From Penicillium oxalicum (Eukaryota; Ascomycota; Eurotiomycetes; Eurotiales; Aspergillaceae), in contig NC_064651.1 in assembly GCF_001723175.1 (NCBI RefSeq), positions 3,968,001 through 4,032,000 of the forward strand: a stretch of 64,000 bases of DNA, written 5' to 3'. The notes under the pieces are model-generated. The model saw only the letters and a list, made by a program, of their open reading frames with translations, was not told where the DNA came from and made no database searches. Positions 12,358 through 23,019 of the stretch are shown here, piece after piece. Made by a program: the position numbers and the translations under genes. Positions within the stretch are counted from its first letter, which is position 1, and every line of letters starts with the position of its first letter.

Positions 12358-14103
12358 ATGTTCTTCACATCCTCGGTCTGCTGGGCGGCAGGCCTCACCA
12401 CCCTGTCATGCCTGCTGAACCCGGTTCTCGCCGCGGACATGGCTGCATGGAAGACTCGATCCGTGTACCAAACCATGACCGATCGGTTCGCTCGCCCGGA
12501 CGGGTCGATGACGGCTCCGTGCAACGCCTCCGCGGGCCTTTACTGTGGAGGAACGTGGAAGGGGACAATGAATAAGTTGGATTATATTCAGGACATGGGA
12601 TTCGACGCGATCATGATTTCCCCGATCGTAAAGAACATCGAGGGTCGGGTCTGGTATGGTGAAGCCTATCACGGGTACTGGCCGCAGGATATGTACCAAC
12701 TCAACCCCCACTTTGGCACCGAGCAAGAGTTGCATGATCTCGTCGATGCTATTCATGCGCGTGGCATGTATATCCTCCTGGACAGCGTCATTAACAACAT
12801 GGCCTGGATGACCCGCGGCCAGAACCCGGCCACGCACATCGACTACTCCGCCTTGACCCCGTTCAACAACCAGCAGTACTACCACCCATACTGCAAGATC
12901 AAGAATTGGAACAACTACACGGATGCCCAACTGTGCCAAACAGGAGACGACCAGGTCGCCTTGCCCGATCTGTTTACCGAACATGAGGACGTTCAGAAGA
13001 CACTGGAGGACTGGGCAACCGGCGTAATCAAGAAATATAACATCGACGGCCTTCGACTCGATGCGGTCAAGAGTTTGACCCCGAGCTTCCTGGCCAAGTT
13101 TGTCAAGAACGTCGGAGGCTTCATGACCGGAGAACAGTTCGAAAGAGACTCCAAGATCATCTGCGACTGGCAAAAGAACTATATCTCCAGCATGCCCAAC
13201 TACCCCATGTACTATTCCATGGTCGAGGCCTTTACCCAGGGGAACATGTCAGATCTCGCTGTCCAAATTGAGACGATGAAGTCGCTTTGTGCGGACGTGA
13301 CAGAGATGGTCTCCTTCTCAGAAAATCACGATATTGCTCGCGTTCGTGCGCTGAGGGACGATCTCTCGGTATGTATAATCCTATGGTCCCCGGCGGTGAA
13401 TGATCACTAACCGAGTCTCTCTCTTCCCCCGACGCAGATTGCCAAAACCTTCCTCACGTTCACGTTACTGTTCGACGGGATCCCCATGCTCTATCAAGGC
13501 CAAGAACAGTTTCTGGACGGGTTGTCTAGTCCTGAGAATCGCCAAGCGATCTGGCTCACGGGCTACAACTCCAACGCGCCCCTGTACCAGCTCACCAAGA
13601 CCCTCAACAGCCTTCGGCGCCATGCCCTTGAGCTGGATCCTAACTACGTCAACATCCCAACCTACCCCATCTATCGGGGTTCCAGTGAGATTGCGGTCAG
13701 TAAGGGTGTGCAGGGTCGACAGGTCGTCACCGTCGTCACCAATCAAGGTGTCAAGGGTGGCTCCTACACGCTCATGCTGCCCGCGTCCTTCAACGCGATG
13801 ACGCCCGTGACGGAGATCATCACCTGTTCGAATTACACGGTCGATGCCCAGGGATCGCTGGTCGTGCAGATGGACAAAGGAGAGCCTCGGGTCTTCTTCC
13901 CGACACAGTTGATGGAAGGCAGCGGATTGTGTGGTTATTCCAGCAAGAACGTGTCCTACACGGAACTCAAGACCGGCCATGCGCCCACCAGGTCCTCGTC
14001 AGGATCTCGGTCGATGGGCATTCTGGCGATCGGCGAGTTCTCTTTCGTTCCAGTTGCCCTGCTGGCCGCCATGCTGGGCTTCATGGTGCAGGGCCTGTTT
14101 TAA
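12358..14103 (+). CDS. amyD: GPI-anchored alpha-amylase-like / 4-alpha-glucanotransferase
   Basis: Secreted GH13 protein, 558 residues, from exons 12358-13368 and 13438-14103 (69-bp GT-AG intron with a CACTAAC branch-like site). Start is the first in-frame ATG and begins a signal peptide (MFFTSSVCWAAGLTTLSCLL...). Region II is GLRLDAVKS with the Asp nucleophile, region III contains TGEQFERD with the Glu, and region IV is FSENHD. Region I reads DSVINNMA where hydrolysing amylases have a His (D-V-V-A-N-H), and region II ends KS where they have KH, so two conserved His positions are absent. A. niger AgtA-type enzymes show the same losses and act mainly as transglycosylases. The hydrophobic C-terminus (LAIGEFSFVPVALLAAMLGF) after a Ser-rich stretch fits a GPI-anchor signal. 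It lies between the glucan synthase and amyG genes. The amyD name follows A. nidulans; agtA is the A. niger equivalent. Confidence 0.92.
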
Positions 14104-15309
14104 ACCCCATACGAAAATGCAAACGTCCTTTGAGCATTGATCGCACCCATCCTTGCCGCATTGCATCCAGCGCGAGTCCTTTATGATCTTCAATTTCTTG
14201 TTTTTCCGTGTGTTACCCTGATACTCCTGACGGGGACCGTTTTTGCAGTATCCCCCTTCAACCCTCTCTCCCTCTTCCCAGTCTCTATGTATTCCGCCTT
14301 TTTTAGCCACACATACGGTCGTCGCGCGCTATGCTTTCCTTCTTTGCTCTTTTTTTTTTATCTTTTGGAGTGGGCCAACGTTGCCCCTCTGCTCAACTGT
14401 CCAAATCATTCGGTCTTCTTGTACATATTTGACATGAACCATATTTGTCTCACTTTTCTGGTTTCTTCACGTCTCTCCTGCTCAGTGCTTGTTGGACCCC
14501 TTTTAGATGTGTCTCCATCTTGGTGTGACCGGACATCGCCCGACGATAGGACTGGTGCGCCGGAGGGTCGATGTCTCACTCTGCCGAGTGCCCGTCGCTC
14601 CGTCGCTCCGTCACTGGTGGGTGTGTATTGTAATTGATCGGGGATGGGTCCCTGGTTCACTGAGCTGCTGTAATGATCTGGTGTGACGGGGCGACCAACT
14701 GATGGGTAACTGGTGGGTAACTGGGTCCTGAGTTCTGGATACATTACCCGCAATACCTGCAGTACCCACACACCGCCGAGCCCCCCCACTGGGCTGCCAG
14801 ATTGCAGGCGTCGGCGGTCTGCATCTCTTTCCCTGCGCCCCGAATCCAAAGCAGTCTAGGAAGGTGGACTCACCTCCCTGGCTCCCTGGGGGATTCTCGA
14901 AGGGTGATCAGTAGCAGACTCCTGACCTGAATGACCTGAATGACGCGCCTGTCTCTTTCGAGACCAAAAAAAAAAAAACGGACTTCCATTGAATGGCACA
15001 TTGTGGACTATCACTTGACAACCACACTTGCGAGCACTGTAAATCTACTCTATCCGTCACCAGGACCCAATTTGATTTGGTCGGTTTCACCTCGTCTGGG
15101 AGAATTGTCGATATTCCATCGCTGGAGCCCCCTTCCTTGGTCCGGAAATACTCCTCCAGCTGTGCACGCGCAAGGTGCCAGTTCAAGCCTGTAACCCACG
15201 ACTGAGTCCTCGGCGAGTCGGTCGGCTCGGTCCTCACCACTGCGGTCCATCCGTCTGCATAGTGTGTGCATCACCGCATACTCGCATACTTCCCCCTCCT
15301 CGTCCACAG
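14104..15309. other. amyD-amyG intergenic region
   Basis: About 1.2 kb with no gene seen. The first part is T- and CT-rich and should hold the amyD 3' UTR; the last few hundred bases should hold the amyG promoter and leader. Around 14700-14730 there is an imperfect duplication of TGGGTAACTGG. An A12 run lies near 14966-14978. Confidence 0.5.
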
Positions 15310-17941
15310 ATGCTCTCCCTCTTCTCCTGCTGGAGCCCGCTCCGCCGGCGGGGACTGCAAGTGTGGAAGGAAAAAGAAGGTTAATATTATTCTTTCTTCC
15401 CGATCTCCCCTCCCTGCCTCGATATCCACTGGACCCCGGATCCAGAAGGCTCCCCCGGTGAATTTGAGAAGACCGTTGGCTAACTGTCGCCTGGGTGTCG
15501 AACTATGTGCACCCCGATCTTGGCGTTTGACTAGAAGCTGCAGAACATCTCGAAGAGCTTCCCTCATGGGACGCACCCGATGAGAATACGCTAATTCTGC
15601 AGGCGTTTGAGTGGCACGTCCCCGCGGATCGGCGCCATTGGACGCGGTTGAAAGCGGCGCTGCCGGACTTCAAGGCCCTCGGCGTGGATCAGTTATGGAT
15701 TCCCCCCGGGTGCAAGGGGATGGATCCGTTGGGGAATGGGTATGATATCTACGACCTATATGATCTCGGGGAGTTTGATCAAAAGGGAGCCGTGGCGACC
15801 AAGTGGGGCACGCGACAGGAGCTCGAGGATCTGATATACCAGGCGGCCGCTTTGGATATCAAGATCATCTGGGATGCGGTGCTGAATCATAAAGCCGGTG
15901 CTGATTTTCCAGAAACGTTTTCTGCGGTCGAAGTTGATCCAAAGAGTAAGTAGGGGACGAAGACGCAAACGATGATGATGACAATGATGATCATCACGAC
16001 CACGATTGCGATGACAACAATCATCCTTCTCACGGTTGCCCACTCTTTCGAAATACCGCACATTCATCACCTTTTTCTGACGATTCCTTTTTACCTCTTG
16101 GTGTACAGGACGAGATATTGAAATTTCCCCACCATCCGAGATCGATGGCTGGGTTGGCTTTGATTTTGACGGTCGGGGAGATGTGTACAGCGCGATGAAG
16201 TATCGCTGGCAGCATTTTACCGGCGTTGATTGGGACCAAAAACGTGAGAAGCAAGCCATCTACAAAGTGCATGCTCCTCACAAGGACTGGGCGTCCGATG
16301 TGTCCCCCGAACTAGGGAACTACGATTACCTCATGTTTGCCAACTTGGACCTTTCTCACCCTGAAGTTCGCAACGATCTCTTGAAATGGGGCACCTGGAT
16401 CACCCAAACCTTATCGCTGGGGGGGATGAGGTTGGATGCAGCGAAGCATTTCTCGGCCCAGTTCCAGAAAGACTTTGCTGCACACGTTCGCCGCACCGCC
16501 AATCCCGATCTCTTCGTGATCGGGGAATATTGGACGGCGGACGTGAAAGCTATTGAAGGCTATTTGGACCAGGTCGAGAACACGATCGTGGCATACGACG
16601 TGCCCTTGGTGGAACGATTCTCCAAAATCTCGCATATCCGGCACGCGGACCTTCGTGGAATCTTTCGCGATACTCTAGTCCAACGCCGGCCAGACCAGGC
16701 CGTGGTGAGTTTCTTTTTCTTTCTTGGCACCCCCACGATGAGGCACGCTCTCATCGTGCACGTTGTGCTGCAACCAACATCATCACTGACTTTTTTTTTT
16801 CGGTGCAAAGACTATTGTTTGCAATCATGATACGGTAAGTGGCGTTGTTCCAGACCCCTTTCCTCCCCTGACCCCGGGAAGGCTCGCATTTCGAGGCGGT
16901 ACTTTTGTGTCCATTGCGTGGATGGCCATAGGTTGACTCCGTTGCGCTTTTGGCGTCCAAAAGCAACCAGGTCAAATGCTCGAGGTAAGCAATGCATCCC
17001 CCCCCCCCCCCCCCCCCTCCTGTCCAATCTGTCATTTGGGCCACTGGTGCTGACTGAATGATCAGACCCCCGTGGCGCCGGCATTCAAACTGCTGGCCTA
17101 CGCATTGACCCTTCTCCGCAAAGACGGCCGTCCGAGTGTATTCTACGGCGACATTTACGGCATTTTGGGTGGAAACCACTCGACCCCGGTCGCGCCCCCG
17201 TGCAATGTCCAGATCCCCCTACTGACTCGCGCGCGGAAATTATATGCATATGGCGAGCAAGAGGACTACTTTGATCAACCAAACTGCATAGGTGAGCATG
17301 ATACAATCGCGCCGAGTCGACTTGTGTTCCCCTCAACCGTTTTGATTTTGTTCTCTCGTTTTGCCTCGATGCCGTCCGAGAGGCCATTGATGATTGCCCC
17401 TGATTTTTGAGTTTCTGCGTCCATCTACAGATGCTGATCGTCTCTCGTGCCTTCGTCTCTACTAGGGTTCGTCCGATATGGGAACGCGCGTCACCGCTCT
17501 GGTCTTGTGTGCATCATCAGCAACGCCGGTGCCTCCAAAAAGCGCATGTTTGTTGGTCGGTCGAAAGTTGACCAAGAGTGGGTTGATATCTTGGGGAATC
17601 AGCCCAATTCCGTACTTATCGACAAATGGGGTTATGGAATGTTTACAGTGGGTGGGATGAGTGCCAGTGTCTGGGTCGAGTCCGCTGCGGTCGTCTCTGG
17701 TGGGATGAGCACGCGTGAAAAGTTGTAAGTTGGCTTTTGTCCTGTTTGGCTCGGCGCCCAACATTGGATCTCAGACTTCTGGGTTTGAACCCAGAAGTCT
17801 GAGATCCAGTGTGCCAAGTTTGCATCACTCTGTTGGTGACTTGACCATTTGATCCTCTTGGCCTATTTTTTTTTTCTCTCTGTTGAGACTTGAGCTGATC
17901 TCCCTTTTCTCTTTAGCAACCTGAACTTTTACGACTACTAA
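15310..17941 (+). CDS. amyG: intracellular alpha-amylase
   Basis: GH13 alpha-amylase of the cytosolic, bacterial-like type, 543 residues, with no signal peptide (basic N-terminus MLSLFSCWSPLRRRG). In A. nidulans its orthologue is needed for normal alpha-1,3-glucan, probably by making the alpha-1,4 primer. Eight exons fit: 15310-15379, 15535-15945, 16109-16704, 16811-16834, 16964-16984, 17066-17291, 17466-17724 and 17917-17941; total length is a multiple of three. Motifs: region I DAVLNHK, region II GMRLDAAKHF (nucleophile Asp), region III VIGEYW (Glu), region IV VCNHDT. The Asp of NHD is on a 24-nt micro-exon followed by a 21-nt one (QPGQMLE). Unlike the amyD product, both conserved His residues are present. 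The first intron (donor GTTAAT, 155 bp) is the least certain; it could hide a further tiny exon near 15445. Intron 5 has a C20 run and intron 7 a large palindrome. Confidence 0.9.
16998..17017. repeat. C20 homopolymer in amyG intron 5
   Basis: An uninterrupted run of 20 C residues, just inside intron 5 of amyG and about 14 bases after the donor site. It is probably unstable in length and a likely site of sequencing or assembly error. Confidence 0.9.
17112..17761. repeat. placeholder corrected in next entry: palindrome in amyG intron 7
   Basis: The end coordinate of this entry is wrong; the correct span is 17761-17812, given in the next entry. Ignore this line. Confidence 0.01.
17761..17812. 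repeat. large palindrome in the last amyG intron
   Basis: The 21 bases at 17765-17785 (TGGATCTCAGACTTCTGGGT...) are exactly mirrored at 17788-17808, leaving only TG at the centre. One T/G pair (17764/17109-equivalent position 17809) and three more matched bases extend the potential RNA stem to about 25 pairs over 17761-17812. It sits inside intron 7 of amyG, 36 bases after the donor, and contains no coding sequence. In RNA it would fold into a tight hairpin. It may be a snap-back duplication or the remnant of a small foldback element. Confidence 0.9.
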
Positions 17942-20900
17942 CCAAAATTCACGGGCGGGATCCTAATTTTCCTTCAAGAATGGTCAGGTCAACAGACACA
18001 GAACTGTTTTGGGGGTTCTGAGGTGGACAGTCACAGAAAACGGCTTGTATATATAAAATGGTATATCGTTCCAGAAAACTTTGGGATCAGGTTAAGCACG
18101 TATTCTCCTCTGCAAATGGAACCCTTTTTTGGGAAGATGGCGCATTTTTGTAAACTATATATCTTCCTCTACAGATGGAACCTGTGTCCACGCGCTACCA
18201 GGCACTTCGCTTCGCGTTGGCTACCTACATAGGTATGAAGGTAGTACCGAGCTATCAGGCTGTTTCTCATTGAAGGGTGGTGGCGTGATGTTCTCACCAT
18301 AAAGTTTTCTATTCGTGAGTGCGGATAAATTTGGTCTAATTTTGGTCATCTGGAACGGAGATTCTGTCGGGCTGCTTCAGCGTTTTTTCAACTCCGGCTT
18401 CCTCTAAATGGAAGTTGTGTGTTGATTGGATTCTATATCTGACCACCGAGTTCAAAGGCCCAGTCCATATGTATCAATAGGACATACCTTAGCCTCCGAC
18501 CCTCACCATCCTGCAAACATGAAGAAATATACTGTATCATAACCGACAGGAGCTGCATAGGCTGTCTTTCCTCTCCTCTCTTTTTTTTTTACTTTACTTT
18601 TCTTTTTTTTTGCAAATGATTACAATCGCAAAAAATAGCCAGTCTGAGGGGGAAAAAAAGTCCTACGGGCCAAGTACTATGTCATTATCTGGTCAGGATG
18701 AGACATGGCGGGCAGTGGATGCTAGGCATTGGATACGCACTGGGCCACTCCGTCAAGCTCACCGACTAGCCTACCTATAGAAGTTGTCCAGATTTCCACC
18801 CATCCCACATAGTTAGAACTTTGTGCCAACTTGGAGCCTGTTGCCCAACGCCCAACGCCCGACTGCCAGCCCTTGGGCTAATTGATCGAACGAGATCTGG
18901 TGGCTCCGCTCTAACTTCTCCTGGTATTGGCATTGGCACTGGCATCTTTTGGAGGTGCCGCTACCAATCGCCCAGATTAGAGGATTCATTCCAATCTTCC
19001 ACATGTCTCCCATCTCAGCTGTCGGGAGCTGTGTGGACGGTAGTTGTGCCTGCGTAGGCATGGAGTGTCCACCCATAGTGCTAGTGTGTGTTATGTACGC
19101 CATGGCTCTCACGGTTTCTTGCCCCTTTAGTCCGCCTTTTTTTTTTTTTTTCTTTTTCCCTTCTGCCTCGGTGAAACATGGGTGGATCGGTCTGCACTAG
19201 AGGCGATGATCCAATTCAAACCTCGCTCATAAAGAGAAGTGTGAACCGAGCATGGATGGCACCACTCTCTTTCCGCAGTTATTGCTGGGCCTTTTACTGG
19301 TTAAGTATGAATGATACTAAATGTAGGACTGGGGTACGGTTGTGTGCCGTATTTATGTAATCTTGCCTTTTTTTTTTTCTTTTTTGATTTCTTGAACTTC
19401 TCGTGTTCGTGGGAGTTGGATCGAATGGACCTATTCGATTCTTGATGAATCAGCTTTTCAAGGGTGTGATGACCGTATGATTACTCCAGCTTGAGTCAAA
19501 CGCCAGTCAAGTCTTACCAGTGCGTATGAAAGCCTTTTGATCTGTGCCACAAGATGCACTCCGAGGTCATTTTTACCGAGTTAACGTACCTGTGTCTTCT
19601 GTGCACATTGAAATTGAAAATTACACATGGATGATACACAAGTGCCTGCAGCAAACTCTTTGAACGCATCAAGGAAATTGCCGAGACGCGCTTGATCCAT
19701 TGAAGTACCTGCCAAGTGCCAACTGTCAATTTCTCTTTGCCCTTTAAAGGTTATGGAGGGCCTTATCGTCGGGACTCGGTACTCGGGAGTGCTTTTCGGG
19801 CGGTATCTTTGTCCAAGTCTGACATTGTAACCGGCCTTTTTTTTTTCTCCCTCCTTCCAGAACCACACAGGGAAGGAATACAGTACTGTATCCAGACAGT
19901 CACATACTAGGTAGATTCGCAAGTGCAAATTTACCAAAGTTGAGATTTTCGTTCGCCTACCATCGGCTGTGGATGCTGATGGTGCTAAAGTGCTCCTTTT
20001 TTTTTTCTACATAGGTACAGTATGTATATGCGGTACTTAAAAAAATACATATATGAATACGTAGAGGGAAAGGGTTATAATTTTACTTGCGTATGCCCTG
20101 TGGTTTGTCCACTGTTTACTCAAGAAGCACTGACTTTCTACCCTGGGCATCCTGCAGGATGTCGACGGTTTGCCTTGCACCGACGCACATTGTCACAATT
20201 TAAATGAGGTGATGGGCAAGCAGGATGATGATAAACCCTGGGCATGCATGGAGAATGGTCCAGTGATGAGATGCTGTATTGTTATTGGCCGTTGATCCCT
20301 GATTACCCCTGAACAAAAGGACCTGTAACTAGAATCACAAGATGATGTGTCAGGAGAGTAGAGAGTCGGAATTAAAGGGGGGGGAAGTTGAAGTTCCTCT
20401 GGTCGTAAACTCAAATTCGAAGGACTTAAAATTTGTAAAATTAGAAGCACCACCTGTCTTTACATACATACAGAACAGTGTGTTTCTGGTATTTTTCACA
20501 CCCAAAAGTCAAAGTGGGGACACTCCGCGCGATTCCAGCATCAGGTTTGGAATTGTATTGCACATTTCTGCGCCGTTAGTAATGTAAATTCACCAGTGTC
20601 AGCCTCCGGGGCTCCCGCCGCGGTCGCCTCCCGCAGGGTCCAATTGTGATTGATCTCGGGGGCTCCATCAATCAGAACACCCAGCTCCATTGGGCGTATG
20701 TCGGTACAGCATCCGCGGCTGAGGCCGACTTGCGCGATTAGCAGTCAAAAGTTTTGTTCACCATTGCTGGCCCTGGTAGTCGATGGATGCAGGTGGGAAA
20801 TCATCGGCACTCGATCAGCCCAATTGGCTGGGACCGTCCAGCCCTGAATTGTGATTTTTTTTTTTTTTCAAAAATCTCCAGACTACCAAAAACCTTCTCA

Positions 20901-22066
20901 AGTCAGATTACGAGGTCAATTTGTCGGAGTTTGCACTCCAAATACATACCTCAATTCGGCATGTTTCGGTATGTAATGTATACCTGTACCTGAGGTCCCT
21001 TGTCATGTTTGTGTTGAATATCAGTCTATCCTCTATCGTCTATGCTATTCACTCTCTGGTGCAAATCCACTCAAGATCTATCATGGATACTGGTCGGAGA
21101 TTCCAGAAGAGCCACCACTTCTGTGGCATTCGAGCGGAACCGACCGTGACCACCAGTCCCAGCAAGAGGCTGGAAGGGCTGCAAAGTCACGCTCAAAAAC
21201 GGTGGGTCCCCCTTGTCTCTTGGCCGCATCCGAAGGTTTTTCCTTGTCTCTGAAATTCGGGCAATGATCTGTCCGAGGCGAGACATGGGAACTGGTTCCT
21301 CCTGATTCTTCCATGAATAGTCAGTGATAATTAGGATCAGAGGCGACAATCAACCCCAACTGGGCCATCTTTAACCCGCCCTGGTGGGTTTTAGACTATC
21401 GCCAAACAAATACATTTCCGATTGCGGATCATTAGTTCTGTATGATCTCTTATGCAGGCGTGTCCATACATACAGTACCAAGACACGCGCAAACAGATTT
21501 TGTTTACCCGGTAAATCCTGCTCGATCAAGGTATTTGTTGTATTCGACCTGCTTTGAGCCGGATGCGATCCAAAAGAAAAAACAAGGGCGCGCTTTGTGA
21601 TTCGCGATCTCTCATGGAGACAAGGCCCTTTCAACCCAGGGCCCATGGATGGAAATCCTGGCAAGAAGAGCTTGGGCATTTTCATTATTCATTTTCCTTT
21701 CTTGGGTGCCCCCATTGGCCATGTCATAGCTATCGAGCAATCATGTGTTATGAACGTTTGGACCAGGTTTTCCCACTGTACCCGGGTTGGGCCATCGATT
21801 GACTCAGATATTATTAGAATTTTTTTGTCTTAGCTGAGCTGCGCCGCCCCGGTTGCGGAAAACATGGATATTGTTGATCGTCATTGGGTTTGATGCGACT
21901 CACTCCAGCGTAAGGGAATTTATATCTTTCTGGCTCTTCGTTCCTGATACTTTTCCTTCTTCACACACACTCTCTCTTCCGTCTTAGATCTTTGTGTTAC
22001 TTTTTCGTGCTTGTATACCTTTTTTTTCAAGTGTTCAATCACTCGTCACTCGCTTCCAAAGTCAAC
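17942..22066. other. gene-free region downstream of amyG
   Basis: About 4.1 kb without a recognisable gene. It holds many T-runs (for example near 18583-18610, 19137-19153, 19371-19386 and 20858-20870) and only short, unconvincing open frames. The last 100-150 bases should be promoter and CT-rich leader of the KRE9-like gene, including a TATA-like TTTATATC near 21919. Confidence 0.5.
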
Positions 22067-23019
22067 ATGCGTTTCTCCGCCCTGTCTCTGATCCCTCTGG
22101 CTGGCCTCGCCGCCGGTATGTATCCTATCCCTTTGTCGCCCAACAGCCATGAGTTGCGAAAGCTCGGCTGCGAAGCTGCTTGACATAGGGTGACTAGCTG
22201 GCTAACCTGTTGTCTTTCCCATACCTCAGCCCTGCAGGTGACCCAGCCTGGAAAGAACGATGAGTTCAAGACCTCCGACTCCATCACTGTCAAGTGGTCT
22301 TCCGTCAAGTGAGTTCCTATTTATCGACAGCCAAGTCTGCACATGGCTTGTGATCCCAGTATCGTCCGTGACTGACCAAGGTTTGATTTGAATAGCACCG
22401 ACGCCTCTTCCTTCAACATCTACCTGGTGAACAACGCTGTCTACCCTCCCGTCAACAAGGAGATCGCCACCAATGTCAAGACCTCCGACAACTCCTACAC
22501 CATCAAGGACCTCTCCGGTCTCAGCGCTGGGTGAGTTTACCTCCAATTGCAACCAAGTACCCCGTGTATCATGCTAACATATCCCTCTCTTTCAACAGCT
22601 CTGGCTACCAGGTCAACCTCGAGTCTGACTCTACCCAGAACACTGGTATCCTTGCCCAGTCTCAGCAGTTCAACATGACCGGCTCTGCCCAGAGCTCCTC
22701 CTCCTCTTCTTCCTCTTCCTCTGCCTCCTCCACCGAGACTTCTTCCTCCTCCGCCACCTCCGAGAGCGCCTCCATGACCACCATGACCACCACCGGCGAG
22801 TACACCTCTGGCTCCATGACCATGACCACCACCGGTACTTCCACCGGCACCGTCTCCGCCGGTACCGCCACTGGCACTTCCACCGGCACCAAGGCCTCCG
22901 GCTCTGCCAACGCCAGCGGCACCTCTAGCACCGCCATCCCCACTGGCAACGCCGGTGTCGCCGTCCGCCCCGCCGCTGCCTTCGGCCTCGTTGCCGGTGC
23001 TCTCGCTCTCGCTCTGTAA
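22067..23019 (+). CDS. secreted Ser/Thr-rich GPI-anchored protein, KRE9/KNH1-like
   Basis: Small extracellular wall-type protein of 227 residues. Exons are 22067-22115, 22230-22308, 22396-22530 and 22599-23019, all with GT-AG introns and a consistent frame. Signal peptide MRFSALSLIPLAGLAA is followed by ALQVTQPGKNDEFKTSDSITVKW and then SSFNIYLVN, the N-terminal pattern of the Ser-Thr-rich KRE9/KNH1-like family. After about residue 100 the chain becomes Ser/Thr-rich, with a long run of TCC/TCT serine codons (about 22691-22732) and repeated Thr-Gly-Thr-Ser units. The hydrophobic tail (PAAAFGLVAGALALAL) fits GPI attachment. Codon choice is strongly C-ending, suggesting high expression. A direct role in beta-1,6-glucan, as in yeast Kre9, is not shown for this group; it may instead be a structural or matrix protein. 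Confidence 0.85.
22783..22890 (+). repeat. imperfect intragenic repeats coding the Thr/Ser-rich stalk
   Basis: ATGACCACCACCGG occurs at 22783-22796 and 22822-22835. GGTACTTCCACCGGCACC at 22834-22851 recurs with one change at 22873-22890. They encode the Thr-rich part of the KRE9-like protein and could vary in copy number between strains. Confidence 0.75.

Noticed and set aside
12406..13173. A 255-codon open frame on the minus strand across amyD
   Set aside because: Antisense shadow of the amyD coding frame, which has all GH13 motifs. The antisense translation matches no family.
15837..15854. An 18-base exact match between the amyG exon (15837-15854) and intergenic DNA at 58059-58076
   Set aside because: The match includes a NotI site and is striking, but flanks differ at once and one copy is coding for a normal amylase segment. 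Chance or a tiny conversion cannot be told apart.
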